Source: Deinococcus rubellus
GTDB taxonomy: Bacteria; Deinococcota; Deinococci; Deinococcales; Deinococcaceae
NCBI RefSeq assembly: GCF_025244745.1
Contig: NZ_CP104213.1
Coordinates: 1,303,501 to 1,367,500 of the forward strand
Length of the DNA stretch: 64,000 bases
Direction: 5' to 3'
The notes beneath the pieces were generated by a model. That model did no database searches. It was not told where the DNA came from and was given only the letters and a program-made list of their open reading frames with translations. Shown one piece after another: positions 1 through 8,054 of the stretch. Both the position numbers and the translations under genes were made by a program. Each line of letters starts with the position of its first letter. Within the stretch, counting starts at the first letter, position 1.

Positions 1-1
1 C

Positions 2-115
2 GTCCAGAACGGTGAGGTCAAACTCAACGGCGAGATCGAGACGCGCCGCCGCAAGAAACTCCAGCGCGGCGACGTGGTCGAGATCCACGGCGTGGCCCAC
101 CCAGTGGAGTGGTGA
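2..115 (+). CDS. S4-domain RNA-binding protein, C-terminal part (5' end outside window)
   Basis: Only the last 37 codons are visible; the frame is open to the left edge. The residues read like the second half of a small S4 RNA-binding domain of the YbcJ/YaaA-like kind: VNGE-type turn (seen as QNGEVKLNGEIETRRRKKL), then GDVVEIHG and a short tail ending in VEW. Such proteins are 70-80 aa and bind structured RNA, often ribosomal. The stop TGA (113-115) overlaps the GTG start of the DUF1684 gene by four bases, so the two are probably co-transcribed and translationally coupled. Family assignment rests on a short stretch. Confidence 0.7.
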   Translation, partial: VQNGEVKLNGEIETRRRKKLQRGDVVEIHGVAHPVEW

Positions 116-642
116 GCCACCCGGCACAGCAGGACTGGCTGGGCAACTTAGAGGAGTTCCGCGCCCGCAAGGACACTTTCTTTCGCAGCGGACGCGGGCC
201 TGTGAAAGATGTGGGCAGCTTTACTGGGCTGAGCTATTTTCCGCCCGACCCGGCCTGGAACCTGCGGCTGAAGGTGGACCGTCTGCCCGCTGCCGCCGTG
301 ACGCTGGTCACCAGCACGCCCGGCGAGACCCAGTCTTTTATCACCTGGGGCACAGCCGAGTTGCCCGGCGGCGAGCGCCTGATCTTGTATGCCCGCGCGG
401 ATGAGGTTGCCCCGGCGGCGCTGTTCGTGCCGTTCCGGGACGCGACCAGCGGCCACACCACCTACGGTGCGGGCCGCTACCTCGACGTGCCGCTCTTCGG
501 CAATACTGCCGAACTGGATTTCAACCGCGCCTACCACCCCTACTGCGCTTACAGCGACGCCTGGACCTGCCCCCTGCCGCCTGCCGAGAACTGGCTGAGG
601 AGCGCGGTGGGAGCAGGGGAGAAGCTGCCTGAGCTGCCTTAG
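112..642 (+). CDS. DUF1684 domain-containing protein
   Basis: A 176-residue protein matching the DUF1684 pattern: an N-terminal W-x-x-x-L-x-x-F-R-x-x-K-D segment, FTGLSYFPPDP near residues 40-50, a central beta-rich body, GRYLDVPLF near residue 125 and the C-terminal NRAYHPYCAYSD block typical of the family. Biochemical function is unknown; members are soluble beta proteins seen in actinobacteria and Deinococcus. GTG at 112 is preferred over GTG at 109 because it gives the usual four-base overlap (GTGA) with the upstream S4 gene. The stop overlaps the stop of the convergent comF gene, leaving no room for a terminator. Confidence 0.85.
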   Translation: MSHPAQQDWLGNLEEFRARKDTFFRSGRGPVKDVGSFTGLSYFPPDPAWNLRLKVDRLPAAAVTLVTSTPGETQSFITWGTAELPGGERLILYARADEVAPAALFVPFRDATSGHTTYGAGRYLDVPLFGNTAELDFNRAYHPYCAYSDAWTCPLPPAENWLRSAVGAGEKLPELP

Positions 643-1256
643 CGGGTCAGCACCGCGTAAAACACTTCGGTCACGCCGCCCTCGGCCAGCGCGTCGCGGC
701 AGGCGCGCAGGGTTGCGCCAGTGGTCATCACATCATCGACCATCAGCAGGGGTTGCGAGAGTCCGGCTCCCGATAAGCTCAGGCCCTGGCCCCGCGCCGA
801 GAATGCGCCGATCAGGTTGCCAAGGCGGGCCTGGCCGCTGAGCTTGGCCTGCTGGGTGGTGGCCCGGGTGCGGCGCAGGCTTTCCTGGTAGGGCAAACCC
901 AGCTCACTGGCGACGCAGCGGGCCAGCAGCTCGGCGTGGTTGAAGCGGCGCTGACGCTGACGGCCCGCGTGCATCGGTACGGCGCTCACCGCCTTCAGAT
1001 GCCATTCATCCGGCACGCCGCGTGCCAGTGCTGCTCCCAAGACCTGCGCCAGATCGCGGTGGCCGCCGTATTTCAGCTCACGGGCAGCGCGGCGCAGGAC
1101 CGCCCTGTGCTCGCCCAGAATCACCAGATGCGGCGTGACGGCATTGCTGAGCATCGAGTGGCGTTCCAGGCGTGGGCGCAACTCGGCCCGGCAAGCCCTG
1201 CACAGCCCGCTCTCCCGGCCCAGCGCCGCTCCGCAGCCGGGACAGGGGCGCGGCAA
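639..1256 (-). CDS. comF: ComF family phosphoribosyltransferase-like protein
   Basis: A 205-residue ComF homologue. The N-terminal CPGCGAAL...LCRACRAEL is the zinc-ribbon pair of CxxC motifs, and the C-terminal LLMVDDVMTTGATLRACRDAL is the PRPP-binding loop of type I phosphoribosyltransferases. In naturally competent bacteria ComF acts in the cytosol on incoming single-stranded DNA together with ComFA and DprA. The first standard start is TTG at 1256. The frame continues upstream without a stop to the end of the neighbouring gene (1286) and would add a typical leucine-rich N-terminus, so a non-standard start there is possible. It lies just downstream of the unknown gene at 1286-1828 and probably shares its transcript. 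Confidence 0.9.
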   Translation of the reverse strand: MPRPCPGCGAALGRESGLCRACRAELRPRLERHSMLSNAVTPHLVILGEHRAVLRRAARELKYGGHRDLAQVLGAALARGVPDEWHLKAVSAVPMHAGRQRQRRFNHAELLARCVASELGLPYQESLRRTRATTQQAKLSGQARLGNLIGAFSARGQGLSLSGAGLSQPLLMVDDVMTTGATLRACRDALAEGGVTEVFYAVLTR

Positions 1257-1285
1257 CAGGGCACGCAGGAAGCCCGTCAGATCGC

Positions 1286-1828
1286 TCAGCGCCGCTCCTG
1301 GGCCGCCGAGAGTTCGTCCACGAACAGGGGCACTGTCTCAGCCTCGATTCTGGCCCAGGCCTCGTCCATGCCGTGCGGATTGGTGTAGAGCGCGGCCAGC
1401 GCGAGGCAGGCGTAATAGTGCCGCACGACCCGGCTGACCCCGGCCTGCCCCAGCCGGATGCGTTCGGAGGAGCTGAGCAGTTCGGCGAACAGATCGGGCT
1501 GCTCCAGCGCCGGGTGCCCGCCCTGGCGGATGGCGGCGCGAATGAAGTCGGCCACCTGCGCTGGATTGTGCCAGAAGCCGAACAGCAAGGTCTCGGTCAT
1601 GGCGTCCAGGCGGCGGAGGGTGCCCGGTGCACAGGCCCGCGAGATCATCTGGCGGGCCAGTGCCTGACGCTGATTGCGGGCCAGGCCGTACTCGCCCAGC
1701 GTCAGTTGAGGGCTGCCGGGCATCAGTGCGCCGCCGAGGGTGCGCCGCAGCCGGTAGGCCACGACGTAATGCTGGTATTCGAGCAGCAGTTCGCTGACCG
1801 GACTGGGCGGGGGAGGAGCGGAAGGCAC
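1286..1828 (-). CDS. Hypothetical protein (180 aa), first gene before comF
   Basis: I do not recognise a family. The protein is soluble and mostly helical, with a proline-rich N-terminus (PSAPPPPSP), a central LARNQRQALARQMISRACAPG segment and a C-terminal stretch rich in Ala/Leu (YYACLALAALYTN). There is no signal peptide or membrane segment. The GTG start at 1828 is six bases after a TAGACT -10 hexamer, so the message is probably leaderless. The next gene downstream is comF, 29 bases away, which suggests one transcription unit. A link to DNA uptake is only inferred from position. Confidence 0.75.
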   Translation of the reverse strand: MPSAPPPPSPVSELLLEYQHYVVAYRLRRTLGGALMPGSPQLTLGEYGLARNQRQALARQMISRACAPGTLRRLDAMTETLLFGFWHNPAQVADFIRAAIRQGGHPALEQPDLFAELLSSSERIRLGQAGVSRVVRHYYACLALAALYTNPHGMDEAWARIEAETVPLFVDELSAAQERR

Positions 1829-1834
1829 GCCGAA

Positions 1835-1840
1835 AGTCTA
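1835..1840 (-). promoter_or_regulatory. -10 element for the 1286-1828 gene (leaderless)
   Basis: TAGACT on the minus strand, six bases before the GTG at 1828. It faces the oppositely oriented TAGACT at 1893-1898, so the 76-base gap is a divergent promoter pair. No convincing -35 box was seen. Confidence 0.7.
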
Positions 1841-1892
1841 GGCCGCAGGCGGGCGGGCAACCGTGACCCGGCGCGAAGTCTGGCCGCACCGC

Positions 1893-1898
1893 TAGACT
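1893..1898 (+). promoter_or_regulatory. -10 element for the MocR-type regulator (leaderless)
   Basis: TAGACT on the plus strand. The ATG at 1902 is only three bases away, too close for a +1, while the GTG at 1905 sits at the usual six bases. This decides the start in favour of GTG. Confidence 0.65.
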
Positions 1899-1904
1899 TA
1901 AATG

Positions 1905-3341
1905 GTGCTGCCGCTGCTGCCTGCCTTGCCCAACGAATCCCAGCATGCCCGCGTGACCCGCGCCCTGCGGGAAGGCATTCAGATGGGCCTGCTGGCTCCC
2001 GGCGAGAAGTTGCCCGGCAGCCGTGAACTGGCCCGCCACTGGGGGGTCGCCCGCAATACCGTGACCGGAGTGCTGGAGCAGCTTCAGGCCGAGGGCTACC
2101 TTGACGTCCGGGCGCGCAGCGGCACGATGGTGGCCGAATTGCCGCCGCAGCCGAGCGCGCCTGAAGCGCTGGCGAGTCCGCCGCTGGCGCTCAGTGCCTG
2201 GGCACGCCGGGCGCTGGAATCCCAGGGCCGCCCGCCCGGCGTCGCCGTCTGGACCGGGCGCTCGGAGCAGGGGAGTCAGGCCGAGTGGACCGATTTCCGG
2301 CTGGGTCAGTCGCCCAGCGGTTTGTTTCCCTCGGCGCAGTGGGCGCAGGCGCTGGCCAAGCACGCCTACGACGCCGCCAGCAGCCCGCCTGATCCGCGCG
2401 GCCCGCTGGTGACCCGCCTGGCGCTGTGCGAGTGGCTGCGCCGGGAGCGCGGCGCACGCCTCACGCCCGACATGTTGCTGCTGACCGGCGGCGCGCAGGA
2501 AGCCCTCGACGCCCTCTCGCGGCTGCTGCTGGAAGCGGGCCGGGTGGCGGCGCTCGAAGACCCCGGCTACCCCGGCGCGCGGGCGGCGTTCCAGGCCACC
2601 GGCGCGAGTCTGTGGCCGCTGGCGGTGGACGCCCAGGGCGTGTTGCCTAACGGTTTGCCGCCCCGAGCGGTGCTGGCCTACCTGACGCCCGGTCCCCAGT
2701 TTCCCACCGGGGTCACGCTCTCGGCGGCGCGGCGATCGGCCCTCCTCGACTGGTCGCGGCGCAGCGGCGCGTGGCTGATCGAGGACGACTACGCCGCCGA
2801 TCTGCACTACGCAGCCCGCCCGCCTGCCGCGCTGCAAGGCCAGGCCCCCGAACGGGTCATGCTGCTCGGCACCTTCAGCCAGAGCCTCGCGCCCGCCCTC
2901 CGGAGCGGCTATCTGGTGGCCCCGGTTCACGTCACCGAACTGCTGACCCGCACCCGCCCCGTGACCCAGCGCACCCCGCCGACCCTCGACGCGCTGGCGC
3001 TGGCCGAATTTCTGTCGGGTGGCGGCTATGCCAAGCACCTGCGCCGCGCCCGCAGCGAACTCAGAAGCCGCCACGACACGCTGCTCTCGGCCCTGCAAAG
3101 CGCGCTGCCGGGCTGGTCGCCGCGCCCGGTGCCCGCTGGGACGCACCTGTATCTGCCGCTGCCGCCTGGCCTGAGCGAACTGGAGGTGCAGCGCCGTGCC
3201 GCCCAGGCGGGCGTGGGCCTGAGTGTGGCCGGTGAGCTGCGTCTGCGCGCCGGCGAGGCCGCGCTGCTGCTGGCCTTTGCCCACCTGACGCCGCCTGCCA
3301 TCCGGGAAGGCGTCGAGCGCCTGGCAGGGGCGCTGCGCTGA
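1905..3341 (+). CDS. MocR/PdxR-type GntR regulator with aminotransferase-like domain, PLP lysine replaced
   Basis: A 478-residue fusion. Residues about 10-80 form a GntR winged helix (PGEKLPGSRELARHW, then VARNTVTGVLEQL and EGYLDVRARSGT). Residues about 115-470 form a fold-type I aminotransferase domain with the family landmarks LTGGAQEALD, EDPGYPGAR, PTGVTLS and EDDYAADLHY (293-302). At the position of the PLP Schiff-base lysine, normally GTFSK, this protein reads GTFSQSLAPALRSGYLV, with Gln at about residue 326. The codon is CAG. The protein may therefore bind a ligand non-covalently or act as a sensor without PLP chemistry. MocR proteins often regulate vitamin B6 or amino-acid genes near them; no such target lies beside this one. 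Start chosen from the -10 spacing; ATG at 1902 is the alternative. Confidence 0.9.
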   Translation: MLPLLPALPNESQHARVTRALREGIQMGLLAPGEKLPGSRELARHWGVARNTVTGVLEQLQAEGYLDVRARSGTMVAELPPQPSAPEALASPPLALSAWARRALESQGRPPGVAVWTGRSEQGSQAEWTDFRLGQSPSGLFPSAQWAQALAKHAYDAASSPPDPRGPLVTRLALCEWLRRERGARLTPDMLLLTGGAQEALDALSRLLLEAGRVAALEDPGYPGARAAFQATGASLWPLAVDAQGVLPNGLPPRAVLAYLTPGPQFPTGVTLSAARRSALLDWSRRSGAWLIEDDYAADLHYAARPPAALQGQAPERVMLLGTFSQSLAPALRSGYLVAPVHVTELLTRTRPVTQRTPPTLDALALAEFLSGGGYAKHLRRARSELRSRHDTLLSALQSALPGWSPRPVPAGTHLYLPLPPGLSELEVQRRAAQAGVGLSVAGELRLRAGEAALLLAFAHLTPPAIREGVERLAGALR

Positions 3342-3424
3342 GTCGCCGCCGCCCATCTTCACACTTCCGACCTCACAATTCTGGGCCTGATTGGTGCGTC
3401 AGAACGGCGTGACAGCGCCTTGGA

Positions 3425-3430
3425 CAAGAT
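3425..3430 (+). promoter_or_regulatory. Possible -10 element for the BMP-family gene
   Basis: CAAGAT lies exactly six bases before the ATG at 3437. It departs from TANNNT at the first position, like the CACAAT boxes at 28598 and 48350. Weak on its own; no -35 box seen. Confidence 0.35.
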
Positions 3431-3436
3431 GCGGGT

Positions 3437-4627
3437 ATGGCTCTCGTTCACCGCTGGACCGTTGCTACCGCTGCTGTGCTGCTCGCCCTCTCTACCGCCT
3501 GCGCTGCCCAGGTTGCGCCCGCCCAGGCTGCGCCTACCAAAATTGTTGCTGTTCAGACCGGTTCCACCAAAGCCGTGCCGCTCAAGGTCGGCATCGCCTT
3601 TGATACCGGCGGCAAAAATGACCGCTCCTTCAATCAGGCTGCCTGGGAAGGCGCGCAGCGTGCCGCCAAGGACTTCGGCGTGAAGCTGAGTCTGTTCACG
3701 CCCACGGAAGATGCCCAGGGTGTCGCCACGCGCGGGGCCGAACCGCTGGCCCAGGGCGGCGCGGATCTGGTGATCGGCATCGGCTTTGCCAACAAGGACA
3801 GCGTCGAGGAGGCCGCCCGCAACCACAGCGGGGCCAAGTTCGCGGTGGTGGACGATCTGCCTACCGGCGACAACACTGTCGGGCTGCGCTTCCGCGAGCA
3901 GGAAGGCTCGTTTCTGGTCGGCTACATCGCGGGCAAGACCAGCAGCACCGGGCGGGTGGGCTTCGTCGGCGGGCAGGACGTACCCGTGATTCACAAGTTC
4001 GAGGCAGGCTTCAAGGCGGGTGTGAAATTCGTCTGCCCGAGCTGTCAGGTCTTCTCGGCCTATATCGGCACCACCCCGGCGGCCTGGAACGACACGGCCA
4101 CGGCGGGCAAGCTGGCTGCCTCGATGCAAAAGCGCGGCGCGGACATCATCTTTGCGGCGGCGGGCGGCAGTGGCGCGGGCGTGGTGGCGCAGGTCAACGC
4201 CGCACAGTGCCTGAAGGCCGTCGCTTTGCCTCAGGGCGTTACCTTCAAGTCTGATCTGTTCGCGGCGCTGCCTAAGAGTGACGCTTACCAGAAGCGCTGC
4301 GCGGGCGACAGCCGCCCGACCTTCTTCATCGGCGTGGACAGCAATCAGAATTACCTGGGCGACGACGACAAGAACCCCGCCACCCTCAACCATGGCCTGA
4401 CCAGCATGGTCAAGCGGGTGGACAACGTGGTGTACAGCCTTATTCAGGACATGACGCGGCAGCAGAACTGGCGCACTGGCGATCAGAGTTATGGTCTGAG
4501 CAACGGCGGCGTCGGCTACGCGCTCGACACCTACAACCGCGCGCTGATCAGCCCGGACCTCAAAACCCTGCTCGATAAGGTGCAGCATCTGATCGTCTAC
4601 CGTTCGATCAAGGTGCCGGTGAAATAA
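3437..4627 (+). CDS. BMP family ABC transporter substrate-binding protein
   Basis: A 396-residue exported protein of the BMP/Med (PnrA, TmpC) family, which binds purine nucleosides in the periplasm and hands them to an ABC importer. Residues 1-30 are a signal peptide (MALVHRW, hydrophobic core, STACAAQ). The Cys in STAC could be a weak lipobox, otherwise cleavage would be near AQA-AP. The mature part starts with VGIAFDTGGKNDRSFNQAAWEGA, the family's ligand-binding hallmark, and continues with VIGIGFANKDSVEEAA, GFVGGQDVPVIHKFEAGF and IFAAAGGSGAGV. A segment around residues 255-300, with two Cys (QCLK and KRCAG), looks longer than in most homologues. No permease or ATPase gene is adjacent, so the partner transporter is encoded elsewhere. 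Confidence 0.9.
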   Translation: MALVHRWTVATAAVLLALSTACAAQVAPAQAAPTKIVAVQTGSTKAVPLKVGIAFDTGGKNDRSFNQAAWEGAQRAAKDFGVKLSLFTPTEDAQGVATRGAEPLAQGGADLVIGIGFANKDSVEEAARNHSGAKFAVVDDLPTGDNTVGLRFREQEGSFLVGYIAGKTSSTGRVGFVGGQDVPVIHKFEAGFKAGVKFVCPSCQVFSAYIGTTPAAWNDTATAGKLAASMQKRGADIIFAAAGGSGAGVVAQVNAAQCLKAVALPQGVTFKSDLFAALPKSDAYQKRCAGDSRPTFFIGVDSNQNYLGDDDKNPATLNHGLTSMVKRVDNVVYSLIQDMTRQQNWRTGDQSYGLSNGGVGYALDTYNRALISPDLKTLLDKVQHLIVYRSIKVPVK

Positions 4628-4749
4628 GCGGTCAGAGATAGATCAGGTCAGGGTGAGGCGAGGTGGTGATTCAGGGCCGGTCTTCACCTCGCTCCTTTGT
4701 CGCTGCCGCCACTGTTCTCTGTCGAGGCCGTCTCAGCGGTCAGCCCCTC

Positions 4750-5058
4750 TCAACCATCAAACTCTTTTTCCAGCCAGGCCACCTGCCCGCCCTCCGCCGT
4801 CAGCGCTTGCCCGGCCTGAACCAGAAAATGCTCACGGGCGGTCTCGGCGTCGGCGCGTGTGAGCTGGTAAGCCGCAGGGTCGGCCAGCACGGCCTTGAGC
4901 GTGTCGAGCACCCGGACCCCGCTGAGCGGTTGGTCGCCCAGGGTCATATCGCTTCGGTAATTGACCAGATAATCCAGGGCGAAAAAGGCCGGTTCAGTGA
5001 CGCAGCCGCCCGTGTAAGGTATCAGGCCGGGCGCGTGGAAGGTGATGGCCGGGGTCAT
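4750..5058 (-). CDS. Hypothetical protein (102 aa)
   Basis: I do not recognise a family. Starting at the ATG at 5058 the protein begins MTPAITFHAPGLIPYTGG and continues with a mixed alpha/beta sequence ending in an acidic, lysine-containing tail (WLEKEFDG). It contains one Cys and no membrane segment. The start is fixed by a TACACT hexamer seven bases upstream; an open frame extends further 5' to 5136 but reads like chance sequence. It lies between the convergent BMP gene and another small unknown gene. Confidence 0.65.
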   Translation of the reverse strand: MTPAITFHAPGLIPYTGGCVTEPAFFALDYLVNYRSDMTLGDQPLSGVRVLDTLKAVLADPAAYQLTRADAETAREHFLVQAGQALTAEGGQVAWLEKEFDG

Positions 5059-5065
5059 GCCGCTC

Positions 5066-5071
5066 AGTGTA
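5066..5071 (-). promoter_or_regulatory. -10 element for the 4750-5058 gene (leaderless)
   Basis: TACACT on the minus strand, seven bases before the ATG at 5058. Confidence 0.65.
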
Positions 5072-5160
5072 GCGGCGGCGCTCCAGCGCTTGCCAGCTGA
5101 ATGGGGAAACACAGGCGTTTGCGAGTGTTCCCCCAAATTCTGTCGAAATTCGTCTCAGGC

Positions 5161-5361
5161 TCAGGCCAGCAGGGCGCGCTGCTGAGGCGAGGACAGCAAA
5201 GTGGTGCGTCCGCGCAGGTAAAGATCGTCGAGAAGGCGGGCACCAAAAATCTTGGTGATGAGCGACAGTCGGTATTCCAGCACATGCCCGGCCAGCTTCA
5301 AGCGGACCCGGTCGTTGGTGCCTGGAACCCACACGCAGTCAATCGGCTGAGTTTCATTCAT
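5161..5361 (-). CDS. Hypothetical small protein (66 aa)
   Basis: No family recognised. It is a soluble, basic 66-residue protein (IDCVWVPGTNDRVRLKL near the start, DDLYLRGRTT in the middle). Support for being real comes from a strong Shine-Dalgarno AAAGGAG five bases before the ATG at 5361, one of the better ribosome-binding sites in the window. The upstream 216 bases (5362-5577) carry no gene and probably contain its promoter; a TAGACT occurs there about 90 bases before the start. Confidence 0.6.
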   Translation of the reverse strand: MNETQPIDCVWVPGTNDRVRLKLAGHVLEYRLSLITKIFGARLLDDLYLRGRTTLLSSPQQRALLA

Positions 5362-5577
5362 GGAGGCTCCTTTGTAGAGATAGGCAACGCTACCGCAGTC
5401 CGACCCGGTGGCCTGACAGCGAGCATTCCTTTGTGGTCTGGGCAGTCTAGGCCACGACCATGCCGTTCTGGCAAGAGAACGAAGAAGCCTCCTTTACTCT
5501 TGGATCATGAGCTGAAAGTACAACCCGGTGGGTCAGACTTTTAGAGAGTGGTGAAAACGGTGACATGCCGCCTTGCA

Positions 5578-6606
5578 TCACTCAACAATGCGCGCTTCCG
5601 CCAGCATTTCGGAAAGTCTCGACAGAGCGCGGCTGTATTTCTTGGCGTATGCGCCGTGCTTGTAGCTTTCGTCAAACAACTGGCCGAGGCTGATGCCGCT
5701 GAAGGCCGCGCCCAGGCCCAGGTCGTAGAGCTTGTCGATGAAATGCACGAAGCGCAGCGCCACGTTCTGATCGCGCATGGGGGTGAGGCCTGACACGCCC
5801 AGCGCCCCGACCCCCGAGAGCAGCCGGGCGAAGCGCGAGGGGTGCACCTCCAGCAGCAGGCGGTTGAGGTCGCGGTGGGGGAGCAGGGCCAGGGTCACCG
5901 GGTTCTGGCGCTGCTGCCAGGTACCGAACTCGGCCTCGCTCATGATCTGGGCGGGCACGGCTCCGCGCTGGCGGTAATCCGGGCCGTCGAGCTGGAGGTT
6001 GCGGAAGCGGCTGGCGATGCCCTTGATCTGGCGCTCGAAGTCGCGGGCATTGAAGCGGCCCTGGCCCAGCGCGCCCGGCTCGGTGTTGCTGGTGGTGACC
6101 ACCCAGGTGCCACCGGGCATCAGCTGGCCCAGAAAGGTATTGGCCATGTGGGTATTGCCGGGGTCGTCGAGTTCGAACTCGTCAATCAGCAGCAGGTCGT
6201 GGTCCTTGAAAGTCTCTACTGCCCGCACCATGCCCAGCGCCCCGATGACGTACATCAGGTCCTGAAAGCTCATCAGCGCTGTTCTGGCAGGTCGTGCCCG
6301 GCTGACGGCAGCGTGATAGGTGCTGGCCAGCAGGTGCGTCTTGCCGACCCCGAAACCGCCGTCGAGGTAAATACCCTGGCCCTCGGGCGGCGGACGCTTG
6401 AACAGCCGGAAGCTGCCGCTGCGCCCGCTACGCCCGGCCTGCTGCGCCAACGCTTCCAGCGCGTCTCTGGCCTGAGTCTGCGAGGGAAAGGCGGGATTGG
6501 GCTGGTAGTTCTCGAAGCTGACCCCGGCGAAGCGGGCGCTGGGGGTCAGGCCCTCGGTGAGCTGCGCCGGGGTCAGGCTGGGGCGGCGGGCGGTGAGGTC
6601 AATCAC
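5578..6606 (-). CDS. zapE: Cell division ATPase ZapE (AFG1-like)
   Basis: A 342-residue AFG1/ZapE P-loop ATPase. Visible motifs are FENYQPNP near residue 30, Walker A GGFGVGKTHLL, Walker B LLLIDEFELDDPGN, a sensor-like TTSNTEPGALGQGRFNARDFER and the C-terminal SGISLGQLFDESYKHGAYAKKYSRALSRLSE. In E. coli ZapE associates with the division ring and modulates FtsZ under stress; the eukaryotic homologue AFG1/LACE1 acts in mitochondrial protein quality control. The GTG at 6606 is chosen because it lies seven bases after the manA stop and gives a normal N-terminus (VIDLTARRPSLT); upstream residues would overlap manA. It is transcribed with manA. Confidence 0.9.
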   Translation of the reverse strand: MIDLTARRPSLTPAQLTEGLTPSARFAGVSFENYQPNPAFPSQTQARDALEALAQQAGRSGRSGSFRLFKRPPPEGQGIYLDGGFGVGKTHLLASTYHAAVSRARPARTALMSFQDLMYVIGALGMVRAVETFKDHDLLLIDEFELDDPGNTHMANTFLGQLMPGGTWVVTTSNTEPGALGQGRFNARDFERQIKGIASRFRNLQLDGPDYRQRGAVPAQIMSEAEFGTWQQRQNPVTLALLPHRDLNRLLLEVHPSRFARLLSGVGALGVSGLTPMRDQNVALRFVHFIDKLYDLGLGAAFSGISLGQLFDESYKHGAYAKKYSRALSRLSEMLAEARIVE

Positions 6607-6613
6607 GGGCGGC

Positions 6614-7603
6614 TCAGGGCTGCTCGGGCGGCAGACTGGAGCGCAGCAGCCGCACATCTTTGCCGATTGCCTCCAGCAGGTAGGGACCGGTGTGTGCCGA
6701 CACCACTACCGTGTCCAGCGGACTCAGGGTGAGCACCCCGGCGGCCGTCCTGACATCCAACTGGCCGCGCAGCAGCGTCAGGGCGTGCAGGCTCAGGCCG
6801 CGCGTGTGGCCCTCCAGGCGCTCGCCCGCCTCGATCTCGGCCACGTCCAGCCGGAAATATGGGCACTCGGCCACCGTTGCCGCCTCCGCCGCGCCCAGGG
6901 GAGGCAGCGGCACGATTTCGGCGCTCAGGTCGGCCCGCGTCACCCTGACCGACTCCTCGATGTGCAGTTTGCGCCCGGCGCTGGCGGGACGGTCCCAGTC
7001 GTAGACCCGGTAGGTGGTGTCGCTGGTCTGCTGCACCTCGTAGAGAAAGGTACCCGGCCCCAGTGCGTGTAGCGTTCCGGCAGCGATGAACACGGTGTCG
7101 CCCGCTTTGACCGCCTGCTCGTCGGCCATGTCCAGCACCTGGCCCGCCCGGATGGCCTGCGCCAGCGCTTCCGGGGTGGTGCCAGACTTGACGCCGACCA
7201 GAATCTTCGCGCCGGGGTCGGTCTCGATGAAGTTCCAGGCCTCGGTCTTGCCGAACTCATTCTCGCCCACCAGTTCGCGGGCCTGCTCGTCGTTGGGGTG
7301 CACCTGCACGCTGAGCCACTCCTTGCAGTCGAGCAGCTTGATCAGCAGCGGAAAGCGCCCGCCGAAGCGCCGTGAGGTGCCCTCGCCCAGAAAGATGTCG
7401 CCCAAGTCGGCCAGCACTTTCTTTACCGTCTGCCCGTCCCTGGGGCCGCCTTCCACCGCATTGCCCTCGAACACCACCCAAGCTTCGCCGATGGGTGTTT
7501 CTCCTTGCGGCACCGACTTGAGCCGCTGGCCGCCCCAGACGCGGGCGTGGTACTGGGGCCGGAGCTTGTAGAGAAAAGGGGGCAGGGGCGCGGGGGTGGT
7601 CAT
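6614..7603 (-). CDS. manA: Mannose-6-phosphate isomerase, type I
   Basis: A 329-residue cupin-fold phosphomannose isomerase interconverting mannose-6-phosphate and fructose-6-phosphate, feeding GDP-mannose and cell-envelope sugars. The zinc ligands are visible in LSVQVHPNDEQA (Gln and His), FGKTEAWNF (Glu) and AAGTLHALGPGTF (His). ARVWGGQRL near residue 20 and YRVYDWDRP near 200 are further family marks. The length matches the short Bacillus-type enzyme. The ATG at 7603 is six bases after a TATCCT hexamer, so the manA-zapE message is predicted to be leaderless. Confidence 0.93.
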   Translation of the reverse strand: MTTPAPLPPFLYKLRPQYHARVWGGQRLKSVPQGETPIGEAWVVFEGNAVEGGPRDGQTVKKVLADLGDIFLGEGTSRRFGGRFPLLIKLLDCKEWLSVQVHPNDEQARELVGENEFGKTEAWNFIETDPGAKILVGVKSGTTPEALAQAIRAGQVLDMADEQAVKAGDTVFIAAGTLHALGPGTFLYEVQQTSDTTYRVYDWDRPASAGRKLHIEESVRVTRADLSAEIVPLPPLGAAEAATVAECPYFRLDVAEIEAGERLEGHTRGLSLHALTLLRGQLDVRTAAGVLTLSPLDTVVVSAHTGPYLLEAIGKDVRLLRSSLPPEQP

Positions 7604-7609
7604 GGATAC

Positions 7610-7615
7610 AGGATA
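7610..7615 (-). promoter_or_regulatory. -10 element for manA-zapE (leaderless)
   Basis: TATCCT on the minus strand, exactly six bases before the manA ATG at 7603. Confidence 0.75.
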
Positions 7616-7652
7616 GCGAAGCGGGCGCGGCTATGAACGCGGGAAGCCGAAG

Positions 7653-7946
7653 TCAGCCTTTTAGCGCTGCCACCAGCTCAGTCTTGCTCATCTTGCTGCG
7701 GCCCTTCACGCCCGCTTCTCTGGCGCGGTTGTAAAGTTCGTCGCGGCTCAATCTGGGGAGCGCCGTACTGGGGTTACCAGTACCCTGGGTGCGTGTATTC
7801 GGCGTTCGGCCTTCCTCGCGGCGGTGCTTGTTGACGGTACGGGCGGCGATCTCCTCGGCCTCGACTTCGCTTTTGCCGCTGCGGCGCTCACTGGCCTTGA
7901 CATGCTGGTACTGGCGTTCGTCTTTACCGCTCCAGGCGTCGGGCAT
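7653..7946 (-). CDS. Small stress-type protein with C-terminal Rho-N/SAP-like motif
   Basis: A 97-residue, strongly charged protein. Residues 1-50 (WSGKDERQYQHVKASERR, then EVEAEEIAARTVNKHRREEG) resemble the short proteins often annotated as plasmid stabilisation protein. Residues 63-97 (LPRLSRDELYNRAREAG, then SKMSKTELVAALKG) have the helix-extended-helix pattern of Rho N-terminal/SAP nucleic-acid-binding modules. A nucleic-acid-binding role is inferred from this. The ATG at 7946 follows a GGAGG Shine-Dalgarno at seven bases. It is divergent from the small membrane protein gene at 8055. Confidence 0.7.
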   Translation of the reverse strand: MPDAWSGKDERQYQHVKASERRSGKSEVEAEEIAARTVNKHRREEGRTPNTRTQGTGNPSTALPRLSRDELYNRAREAGVKGRSKMSKTELVAALKG

Positions 7947-8043
7947 CCTTGTTCCTCCCTGTGATCACTTTAAACCTGCGCTCACCTTAAAACCGGGCCG
8001 CGCTGCTGAGGTGAAAGAACGCCTCCTTAAAGGCTGAGCGGCT

Positions 8044-8049
8044 TATCAT
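8044..8049 (+). promoter_or_regulatory. -10 element for the 8055-8294 gene (leaderless)
   Basis: TATCAT, five bases before the ATG at 8055. A GAGG in the five-base gap is unlikely to serve as a ribosome-binding site at that distance. Confidence 0.55.
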
Positions 8050-8054
8050 GAGGT

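Noticed and set aside
1338..3362. Long minus-strand frame opposite the MocR-type gene
   Set aside because: Antisense shadow with Gln/Arg/Gly-rich sequence, and it runs through two real genes and their promoters.
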